A program made the position numbers and the translations under genes. Shown piece by piece: positions 1 to 5,814 of a stretch of 5,823 nt of DNA. Source of the stretch: Betaproteobacteria bacterium (lineage in GTDB: Bacteria; Pseudomonadota; Gammaproteobacteria; Burkholderiales; SG8-39); NCBI GenBank assembly GCA_004298295.1, contig SCUH01000046.1:1-5823 (forward strand), read 5' to 3'. The notes beneath the pieces are model-generated. The model ran no database searches, was not told the DNA's origin, and was given only the letters and a program-made list of their open reading frames with translations. How positions within the stretch are numbered: position 1 is the first letter of the stretch; each line of letters begins with the position of its first letter.

Positions 1-1729
1 CCTGGGCGGGCTGTCGACGATCTTCTGGTCGCTGATGGTGGTGGTGACGCTCAAATACGTCGTGCTCGTGATGCGGGCCGACAACCGCGGCGAGGGCGGC
101 ATCATGGCGCTCGTCGCCCTCGCGTCGTCTGCGGTCAAGGGAAACGATCGCTGGCGCATCCCGATCCTGTTGATTGGCGTATTCGGTGCGTCGCTGTTCT
201 ACGGCGACGCAGTGCTGACGCCGGCGATTTCCGTGCTCTCGGCCGTGGAAGGGCTCGAGATCGGCACGGCCGCGCTCAAGCCCTACGTGGTGCCGATCTC
301 GGTCGGCGTAGTGATTGCATTGTTCATCGTGCAGAGCAAGGGAACGGCTATCGTGGGTACCCTTTTCGGTCCGATCTGCGCCCTGTGGTTTCTGTCGCTC
401 GGTGTGGTCGGCGTTTTCGGCATTGCCGCCAATCCGGGCGTGCTCGCGGCCCTGCATCCGGCGCACGCGCTTCACTTCGCCACGCATTACGGCTGGGCGT
501 CGTTCATCGTGCTCGGCGCGGTGCTGCTCGCCTTCACGGGCGCCGAAGCGCTGTATGCGGATATGGGGCATTTTGGCAGCGGGCCCATCCGCATCGCGTG
601 GTTCGGGCTCGTGTTTCCGGCGCTCATGCTGAATTATTTCGGGCAAGGCGCGCTGCTGATGGCCGCCCCGGGGGCGATCGAGAACCCGTTCTATCTCGCC
701 TATCCGCAATGGGCGCTGTTTCCAATGATCGTGCTCGCGACGATGGCGACCGTGATCGCCTCGCAGGCGACGATCTCGGGCGCCTACTCGATGACCAAAC
801 AGGCGATCCAGCTCGGGTTCTTGCCGCGCATGAACATCCTGCAGACCTCGGAGCGGGAGATCGGGCAGATCTACATCCCCGCGGTCAACTGGCTGCTGCT
901 CGCCGCGGTACTGGCCGCAGTGCTCGGTTTCGGCTCGTCCACCCGGCTCGCCTCCGCGTACGGCGTTGCGGTGATGGGCACGATGATCACCACCACGGTC
1001 CTCACCTTCTTCGTGGTGCGCTACCACTGGCGCTACCCGCTTGCCCTCTGTGCCCTGGCCACAGGCCTGTTCCTTGCGGTGGATCTGGCGTTTTTCGGCG
1101 CCAGCCTGCTCAAGATCCTCGAAGGCGGCTGGTTTCCGCTCGCAACGGGAGCGACGATCTTCTTCATCATGGTCACCTGGCGCCAGGGGCGTCAGATCCT
1201 GCTGGCGCGCCTGCGCGAACAGGCCGTGCCGCTCGATGCGTTTCTCGAGTCCCTCCTGCGAGAGCCGCCGCACCGGGTGCCCGGCACGGCGGTGTTCCTG
1301 ACCGCGACACCGGCTGCAACGCCGAGCGCGCTGCTGCATAACCTCAAGCACAATGCGGTGCTGCACGAAAACGTGGTGTTCCTGACGGTCGAGATTCTGG
1401 AGGTGCCGTGGGCACCGTTCGAGGAGCGGGTGGCGATCGAACCGCTTGGCCACAACTGCTGGCGCGCCGCGGTGACGTTCGGCTTCAAGGACCGGACCGA
1501 CGTACCGCATGCGCTGCGCACGTCACGCGCGCGCGCCTTCGATCTTGACCCGATGCGGACTTCCTATTTCCTGAGCCGAGAGTCGGTGATCGCCACCGCC
1601 GGCGCGGGTATGGCGCCGTGGCGCGAACGCATTTTCGCCGCGCTGGCGCGAAATGCCGGCAGCGCTGCCGACTACTTCCACCTTCCCGCGAACCGGGTCA
1701 TCGAACTTGGAAGCCGAATCGAGATCTAG
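1..1729 (+). CDS. kup: Kup-type low-affinity potassium uptake protein, 5'-truncated by window edge
   Basis: Integral inner-membrane K+ transporter of the KUP/HAK/KT family, which takes up potassium, probably with protons. The frame is open from base 2, and 575 residues are visible. Bacterial Kup proteins are usually about 620-630 residues, so roughly 50 N-terminal residues, including the GDIGTSPLYA signature, lie upstream of the window. The ATG at 35 is internal. Visible family motifs in order are MRADNRGEGG (from base 71), GASLFYGDAVLTPAIS (185), TGAEALYADMGHFG (536) and SQATISGAYSMTKQAIQLG (761). Hydrophobic membrane segments continue to about base 1180. The soluble C-terminal domain starts near 1277 (TAVFLTATP) and ends with the family's typical tail, including YFLSRESVI, a GMAPWRE segment, LPANRVIELG and a terminal IEI. 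The C-terminus is therefore complete. Codon choice looks slightly less extreme in GC than in the genes downstream. No functional link to those genes is apparent. Family assignment is very secure; which Kup paralogue it is cannot be told. Confidence 0.97.
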   Translation, partial: LGGLSTIFWSLMVVVTLKYVVLVMRADNRGEGGIMALVALASSAVKGNDRWRIPILLIGVFGASLFYGDAVLTPAISVLSAVEGLEIGTAALKPYVVPISVGVVIALFIVQSKGTAIVGTLFGPICALWFLSLGVVGVFGIAANPGVLAALHPAHALHFATHYGWASFIVLGAVLLAFTGAEALYADMGHFGSGPIRIAWFGLVFPALMLNYFGQGALLMAAPGAIENPFYLAYPQWALFPMIVLATMATVIASQATISGAYSMTKQAIQLGFLPRMNILQTSEREIGQIYIPAVNWLLLAAVLAAVLGFGSSTRLASAYGVAVMGTMITTTVLTFFVVRYHWRYPLALCALATGLFLAVDLAFFGASLLKILEGGWFPLATGATIFFIMVTWRQGRQILLARLREQAVPLDAFLESLLREPPHRVPGTAVFLTATPAATPSALLHNLKHNAVLHENVVFLTVEILEVPWAPFEERVAIEPLGHNCWRAAVTFGFKDRTDVPHALRTSRARAFDLDPMRTSYFLSRESVIATAGAGMAPWRERIFAALARNAGSAADYFHLPANRVIELGSRIEI

Positions 1730-1784
1730 CCCCCGGCCTTGATGTAGCGCAAATACAGGCACAGCCGGCTCTGGCAGCGTGAGC

Positions 1785-1801
1785 CCTCCTGGAAGAGGAG
1801 G
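1785..1801 (+). promoter_or_regulatory. Hairpin sequestering the ligase Shine-Dalgarno
   Basis: CCTCCT at 1785-1790 is perfectly complementary to the Shine-Dalgarno AGGAGG at 1796-1801, with a 5-nt loop GGAAG. The 6-bp stem contains four G-C pairs and ends four bases before the ATG at 1806. In mRNA it would hide the whole ribosome-binding site. That could lower or regulate translation of the ligase and, by coupling, of the genes behind it. The stem is seen directly; a regulatory role is inference, and a chance match in GC-rich DNA remains possible. Confidence 0.45.
1796..1801 (+). promoter_or_regulatory. Strong Shine-Dalgarno that fixes the ligase start
   Basis: AGGAGG lies within a longer purine run GGAAGAGGAGG (1791-1801) and is followed by a 4-nt spacer TTGC and ATG at 1806. 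The spacer is on the short side. It supports ATG 1806 over the in-frame GTG at 1779, which has no purine-rich site upstream and would add nine residues (MSPPGRGGC) that do not resemble the EntE N-terminus. Confidence 0.75.
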
Positions 1802-1805
1802 TTGC

Positions 1806-3437
1806 ATGCTGCCAGGCTGCGTGCCATGGCCTGAGGATTTCGCCCGGCGCTACCGCGAGCGCGGCTACTGGGAGGGCGTGTCCATCTGCGACGCGCTCGC
1901 CCGCTCGGCCGCGCTGCGCCCGGACAAGGTCGCGCTGGTGCACGGCGCCGCGCGCATCCGCTACGCCGAGCTGGCCGCGCGCATGGAGCATCTGGCGGCG
2001 CAGTTCCTGCGCTGCGGCCTGCAGCCCCGCGACCGTGTCGTGCTGCAGCTGCACAACGTGCCCGAATTCCTCTACGCCTACTTCGGCCTGATCCGTGCCG
2101 GCTGCATTCCGGTGATGGCGCTGCGCGCGCACCGGCATACGGAAGTGAAACATTTCATCACCGGCTCGGGCGCCACGGGCTATGTCATTCCCGACGTGCT
2201 GCGGGATTTCGATTACCGCGCCATGGCGGAGGAAATGCGTGGCGCCTGCCCGAGCCTGCAGCAGGTCTTCGTCGCCGGCGAGCCGCGGGGCGGGCAGCAT
2301 TCGCTCGCCCGCCTCATGGAGCAGCCCGCGCCCGACGAGCGCCTGCCGCAGCTCGATCCCTCGGAAGTTGCGCTGATGCTGCTCTCGGGCGGGACCACTT
2401 CGCTGTCGAAGCTGATTCCGCGCACCCACGACGACTACGTCTACAACGCCAAGCGCTGCGGGCTGCTCGCCGGCTTTGCCGAACACACGGTGCTGCTGCT
2501 GATCCTGCCGCTCGGCCACAACTACAACCTCGCCTCGCCCGGCCTGATGGGGGCGCTGTATCACGGCGGCACGGTCGTCCTCGCGCCCGCGGGCGATGTC
2601 GAGACGGTGTTCCCGCTGATCGAGCGCGAAGGCGCGACCGTGGTCCCCGCCGCGGTGCCGCTGATCACGGCCTGGCTCAACACGCGCGTGCCCGAGCGGC
2701 ACGATCTCTCGACGCTGCGGGTGATCCAGAACGGCGGCGCGCGCCTGGCGCCCGAGCTGCGCGCGCGCCTGCGCGAGCGCCTGCAGTGCGTGCCGCAGGA
2801 AATCTACGGCACCGCGGAAGGGCTGATCAGCATGGTGCGCCTGTACGGCGACGACGAGGCGGTGCTGGAAAGCTCCGGCCTGCCGATCTGCGACGACGAC
2901 GAGATCTGCGTGCTGGGCGACGACGGGCGCGAGCTCGCCGACGGCGCGCCGGGCGAGCTGTGCGTGCGCGGCCCCTACACCGTCCGCGGCTACTACAACG
3001 CGCCCGAGAAGAACCGCGAGGCCTTCACGGCGGAGGGCTACTACCGCATGGGCGACATCGTGAGAAAGCGCGGCCGGCAGCTCTACACCGAAGGCCGGCG
3101 CAAGGACATCATCAACCGCGGCGGCGAGAAGATCAGCTGCGACGAAGTCGAGAACTACCTCTTCGCGCACCCCAAGGTGAAGGCGGCGACGCTGGTGGCG
3201 ATGCCCGACGCGGCCTTCGGCGAGAAGGCCTGCGCCTTCGTCATCCCGAAATCCGGCATGAGCCTCACGCTCGGCGAGTTGACCGAGTTCCTGCGCGGGC
3301 TGCGCATCGCCAGCTTCAAGCTGCCCGAGCGGCTCGAGCTGGTGACCGAATTTCCGACCAGTCCCGTCGGCAAGATCCTGAAACGCGAGCTGCGCGAGCG
3401 CATCGCGGCGAAACTGGCGAGTGAAAGGAAGACATGA
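1806..3437 (+). CDS. EntE/DhbE-like aryl-acid adenylating enzyme (2,3-dihydroxybenzoate/salicylate-AMP ligase family)
   Basis: Cytosolic ANL-superfamily ligase of 543 residues; EntE is about 536. It should activate an aromatic carboxylic acid with ATP to an acyl-adenylate and pass it to a thiol (CoA or a carrier protein). The N-terminus WPEDFARRYRERGYW is close to that of EntE. The phosphate-binding loop is SGGTTSLSK (194-202) followed by LIPRTHDDY. The motif YGTAEGL surrounds T336-L340. MGD ends at D417, the hinge region is EGRRKD (429-434), then INRGGEKI, and the catalytic lysine of the C-terminal lobe is K523 in SPVGK. In the acid pocket, HNYNLASPG (238-246) keeps N239 and S244, matching EntE/DhbE N235 and S240; I341 matches V337. 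In this family the Asn contacts an ortho hydroxyl, and Ser rather than Cys at 240 is typical of 2,3-dihydroxybenzoate enzymes. No carrier-protein domain is fused. The stop overlaps the next gene's start (ATGA). Family is secure; substrate is inferred, and a non-siderophore acid is quite possible. Confidence 0.9.
   Translation: MLPGCVPWPEDFARRYRERGYWEGVSICDALARSAALRPDKVALVHGAARIRYAELAARMEHLAAQFLRCGLQPRDRVVLQLHNVPEFLYAYFGLIRAGCIPVMALRAHRHTEVKHFITGSGATGYVIPDVLRDFDYRAMAEEMRGACPSLQQVFVAGEPRGGQHSLARLMEQPAPDERLPQLDPSEVALMLLSGGTTSLSKLIPRTHDDYVYNAKRCGLLAGFAEHTVLLLILPLGHNYNLASPGLMGALYHGGTVVLAPAGDVETVFPLIEREGATVVPAAVPLITAWLNTRVPERHDLSTLRVIQNGGARLAPELRARLRERLQCVPQEIYGTAEGLISMVRLYGDDEAVLESSGLPICDDDEICVLGDDGRELADGAPGELCVRGPYTVRGYYNAPEKNREAFTAEGYYRMGDIVRKRGRQLYTEGRRKDIINRGGEKISCDEVENYLFAHPKVKAATLVAMPDAAFGEKACAFVIPKSGMSLTLGELTEFLRGLRIASFKLPERLELVTEFPTSPVGKILKRELRERIAAKLASERKT
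3424..3431 (+). promoter_or_regulatory. Ribosome-binding site of the flavoenzyme gene
   Basis: AAAGGAAG sits inside the last codons of the ligase gene and a few bases before ATG 3434. With the 4-bp ATGA overlap it supports both this start and translational coupling between the two genes. An in-frame start further upstream is not needed, because the FMN-domain N-terminus (HLFRPGRIG) begins about a dozen residues in, as usual. Confidence 0.65.
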
Positions 3438-5407
3438 CGGCAAGACCCGGAGAAAGGAAGCTCCCGCACCTGTTCAGGCCCGGCCGCATCGGACGCTACG
3501 CGGCGCCGAACCTGATCAAGTACGGCGCGTGCTGCGTTTCGAACTACAACACGCGGGACGGCTTCATCACGCCGCGGGAACTTGCGCGCACGCGCGTCAT
3601 CGCCGGCACGGGCTGCGGCATCATCACCAACCAGGGCGCCTATCCCGACCCGAGAGGCGAGGGCAAATCCTACTTTCGCCAAATCGCCCTGTTCGACGAC
3701 AAGTTCCTGCCGCAGTTCGAAACCATCGCGCGCTACATCCACGATGCCGGCGCGGTCGCGATCCAGCAGATCCTGCACGCCGGGCGCTACGGCGGCATCG
3801 ATCTCGGCTACTGCGTGCAGCCTTCGGTCGTGCCGCAGACGCTGCCGCACTTCCGGCCGCCGCGCGAGATGACCCGGGAAGACATCCGGCGCTGCGTCGG
3901 CGAACACGTCGACGCAGCGAAGCGCGCGATCCGCGCCGGCTTCGACGGCGTCGAGGTGACGAGCTTCATGGGATACCTGCTCGCCTCCTTCTGCTCGAAG
4001 TTCACCAACCAGCGCACGGACGAGTACGGCGGCTCGATCGAGAACCGCGGCCGCTTCATGCGCGAGCTGATCGACGCGATCAAGCAGGCGCTGCCCGAGC
4101 ACCCGCTGGTGGTGCGCCTGAACGGCGCCGAACTCATGGACCAGTGGGGCGGCAACAGCGAGGACGAGTGCTTCGCGCTGATGCGCCAGGCGAGCGCCTG
4201 CGGCGTGGACATGATCAGCGTCACGGTGGGCTGGCAGGAAGCGCCCGAATCCTCCATCGGCCGCGACATTCCGCCCGGCTACTGGAACCGGCTCGCGATC
4301 CGTGCGAAAAAGGAATCTCCGGGCACGCTCATCGCGTACGGCAACCGGCTGCCGGACCCGGTGATGGCGAACGAGTGCATCGGCCGCGGCGAATTCGACT
4401 ACTGGGAAGTGTGCCGGCCGCTGCTGGCCGATCCCGAACTCGTGCACAAGGCGGCCGAGGACCGGCTGGACGAGGTGCGCCGCTGCATCGGTTCGCTCAA
4501 CTGCCTGTCGCGCCTGTTCCGCGACCTGCCGTATACCTGCACCATGAATCCCGCGCTGGGTCACGAAGTCGAGCCCGAGTACGCGATCACGCCCGCGGCG
4601 GTGAAAAAGAGAATCATGGTGATCGGCGCCGGGCCTGCCGGCATGGAGTTTGCCACCACCGCGGCGCGGCGCGGGCATGACGTGACGGTATTCGAGCGCG
4701 GCAAGCGCATCGGCGGGAATCTCCTCGGCTACGCGGCGCACGATCTGGCACGGCCCGATGACCTGCTGTCGGTGGTACGCCACTACGAGGTCATGGCGCA
4801 GAAACTGGGCGTGAAGCTGCAGTTCGATACCGACGCCAACCCGAGGTTCATGCGCTCGATGCTGCACCAGTACGATGTCTGCGTGGTGGCGGCGGGCGCG
4901 CGCGTGGACCTGGATGCCTTTGCGCAGATCGAGGGACGCGAGCGTCTCGTCGATGCGCTCGAGGTCGCCACGGGCAAGGTCACAGCCGGCAAGCGCGTCG
5001 TCGTGCTCGGCGCCAACAAGGTCGGACTGGTGGTGGCCGAGTCGCTGCGCAAGCAGGGATCGGAAGTCACCATCGTCGAGCCTGGCAAGCGCATCGCGGA
5101 AGACGTCATGCCGACCTTCAAGTGGCGCCATACCGCGTGGGTGGAGGAACTCGGGATCCGCACGCTGACGCTCACGCGGCTGGTGCGCCTGACCGGCGAC
5201 GGCGTGGTGGTGACCGATGCCAAGGGCGTGGAGGCGACCCTCCCCGCCGATACCGTAATCGCGGCCGCGCCGCGCAAATCGAACCAGGCGCTGTTCGGCG
5301 AGTTCGAGTGGATGATCGACGAGCTGCACGGCTGCGGCGATGCGCTCATGCCGCGCGGGCTGGACGCCGCGATCCACGAGGGCTATCGCCTGGGCGTTCG
5401 CATCTGA
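3434..5407 (+). CDS. FadH/BaiCD-like NADH:flavin oxidoreductase (FMN barrel, Fe-S, FAD/NAD domain)
   Basis: This is a 657-residue multi-cofactor flavoenzyme; E. coli FadH (2,4-dienoyl-CoA reductase) is 672. Residues 12 to about 340 form the old-yellow-enzyme TIM barrel: LFRPGRIG, DGFIT, LHAGRYG (H115), GVEVTSFMGYL with Y181 at the FadH catalytic Tyr166, then NQRTDEYGGSIENRGRF. The cluster region is CIGSLNC...C with C351, S354, C357 and C369, so the second of four usual Cys ligands is Ser. The FAD fold starts at VIGAGPAGME (G398, G400, G403; E421 ends strand 2). A second nucleotide fold has VLGANKVG (G526-G531) with E549 ending strand 2, which favours NADH over NADPH. The C-terminus has the expected GDALMPRGLDAAIHEGYRLG. 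The FadH His252 position is Q268 (GWQEAP). Electrons should pass from NADH through FAD and Fe-S to FMN and on to an alpha,beta-unsaturated, possibly CoA-bound, substrate. Known relatives act on dienoyl-CoA, bile-acid enones, naphthoyl-CoA and trimethylamine. Superfamily is certain; substrate unknown. Confidence 0.92.
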   Translation: MTARPGERKLPHLFRPGRIGRYAAPNLIKYGACCVSNYNTRDGFITPRELARTRVIAGTGCGIITNQGAYPDPRGEGKSYFRQIALFDDKFLPQFETIARYIHDAGAVAIQQILHAGRYGGIDLGYCVQPSVVPQTLPHFRPPREMTREDIRRCVGEHVDAAKRAIRAGFDGVEVTSFMGYLLASFCSKFTNQRTDEYGGSIENRGRFMRELIDAIKQALPEHPLVVRLNGAELMDQWGGNSEDECFALMRQASACGVDMISVTVGWQEAPESSIGRDIPPGYWNRLAIRAKKESPGTLIAYGNRLPDPVMANECIGRGEFDYWEVCRPLLADPELVHKAAEDRLDEVRRCIGSLNCLSRLFRDLPYTCTMNPALGHEVEPEYAITPAAVKKRIMVIGAGPAGMEFATTAARRGHDVTVFERGKRIGGNLLGYAAHDLARPDDLLSVVRHYEVMAQKLGVKLQFDTDANPRFMRSMLHQYDVCVVAAGARVDLDAFAQIEGRERLVDALEVATGKVTAGKRVVVLGANKVGLVVAESLRKQGSEVTIVEPGKRIAEDVMPTFKWRHTAWVEELGIRTLTLTRLVRLTGDGVVVTDAKGVEATLPADTVIAAAPRKSNQALFGEFEWMIDELHGCGDALMPRGLDAAIHEGYRLGVRI

Positions 5408-5814
5408 TGGTCACCTGGCAGCAGGTGCTCGAGCGGCACGCGGATCTGTTCGCCGAGGTGCAGCCGGGCGCGAGCATCGCGCTCGCGCCGGGTTCGCCGC
5501 CGCGGGCCAATGTGAAGCAGGTGCGCGAAGCCGTGCCGATGCAGCTCTGGCTGCGCGGGCCGGAGCGCATGGCGGTCGTCGCCGGCGAATACCGCGGCCT
5601 GAAGTCGCTCGCCGCCGACGCGCTGCTGCTGCCGGAGGAGGGCGCGCTCGACGCGGCGCTGGCGCATGCAGAACCATTGAGCGAGCTCAAGCGCCAGCTG
5701 CGCGACGGGCGCATGCTCGTCATGGTGATGCGCTCGCGCAAGGAACTGCGCGAGCTGGGCTGGAGCGATTTCTTCGAGGCGCTGGGACTGCCGTTCCAGG
5801 GCAGCTGCCGGTGA
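5407..5814 (+). CDS. Hypothetical protein, 135 aa, translationally coupled
   Basis: I do not recognise this protein. The ATG at 5407 overlaps the flavoenzyme stop by one base (TGATG). There is no good Shine-Dalgarno just upstream, so translation probably depends on reinitiation after the flavoenzyme. The same frame stays open upstream to 5122, but that part is antiparallel-biased shadow sequence inside the flavoenzyme gene. The product is soluble-looking: no signal peptide and no membrane segment. A likely N-terminal helix (residues 3-17) is followed by a Pro/Gly-rich turn (28-33, PGSPPR). Residues 53-60 and 112-117 (LVMVMR) look like strands, and 87-101 and 119-127 like helices. Trp at 4, 48 and 119 and a lone Cys at 134 stand out; there is no metal-binding cluster of Cys or His. 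Codon use matches the two genes before it, supporting a real gene. Its position suggests a partner or accessory of the flavoenzyme or ligase, but that is only inference. Confidence 0.75.
   Translation: MVTWQQVLERHADLFAEVQPGASIALAPGSPPRANVKQVREAVPMQLWLRGPERMAVVAGEYRGLKSLAADALLLPEEGALDAALAHAEPLSELKRQLRDGRMLVMVMRSRKELRELGWSDFFEALGLPFQGSCR

Larger units (their letters stand above)
1730..1805 (+). other. Intergenic gap between kup and the ligase gene
   Basis: This 76-bp gap holds an 8-bp palindrome AGCCGGCT at 1763-1770, a weak 5-bp stem (GGCTC at 1767-1771 with GAGCC at 1781-1785, 9-nt loop), and the Shine-Dalgarno hairpin at 1785-1801. The two stems share base 1785, so they abut and partly compete. 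There is no T-tract after any stem, so I see no intrinsic terminator for kup. I also find no -35/-10 pair at sensible spacing: TTGATG at 1739 has no matching -10. The operon promoter may be an alternative-sigma type, lie inside kup, or be absent because of read-through. Confidence 0.5.

Noticed and set aside
385..1341. Plus-strand open frames inside kup (315-632, 385-1341, 1041-1301)
   Set aside because: They are out-of-frame shadows of kup, with Arg/Ala-rich low-complexity products and no independent start signal.
1763..1785. Intrinsic terminator after kup
   Set aside because: The stems are only 4-5 bp and no run of T follows any of them.
1779..1805. GTG 1779 as start of the ligase
   Set aside because: It lacks an upstream Shine-Dalgarno and adds residues unlike EntE, while ATG 1806 sits directly behind AGGAGG.
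1726..1827. 33-codon minus-strand frame across the kup-ligase gap, ending in a natural-looking LCLYLRYIKAGG tail
   Set aside because: The tail looks protein-like and covers the intergenic gap, so a gene remnant was considered. It is too short, overlaps both flanking genes and has no recognised family. A translated search with the tail could revive it.
2750..2785. GC-alternating repeat-like run (gcgcgcgcctgcgcgagcgcctg region)
   Set aside because: It is explained by consecutive Arg, Ala and Leu codons in the ligase (ELRARLRERLQ); not a mobile or regulatory repeat.
1698..5377. Two long open frames on the minus strand (1698-3443 and 3155-5377)
   Set aside because: They lie opposite the ligase and flavoenzyme genes, whose motifs are unmistakable. 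Their translations are His/Arg/Ala/Asp-rich with no recognisable domain, as expected for the antisense of high-GC codons. They also overlap each other.
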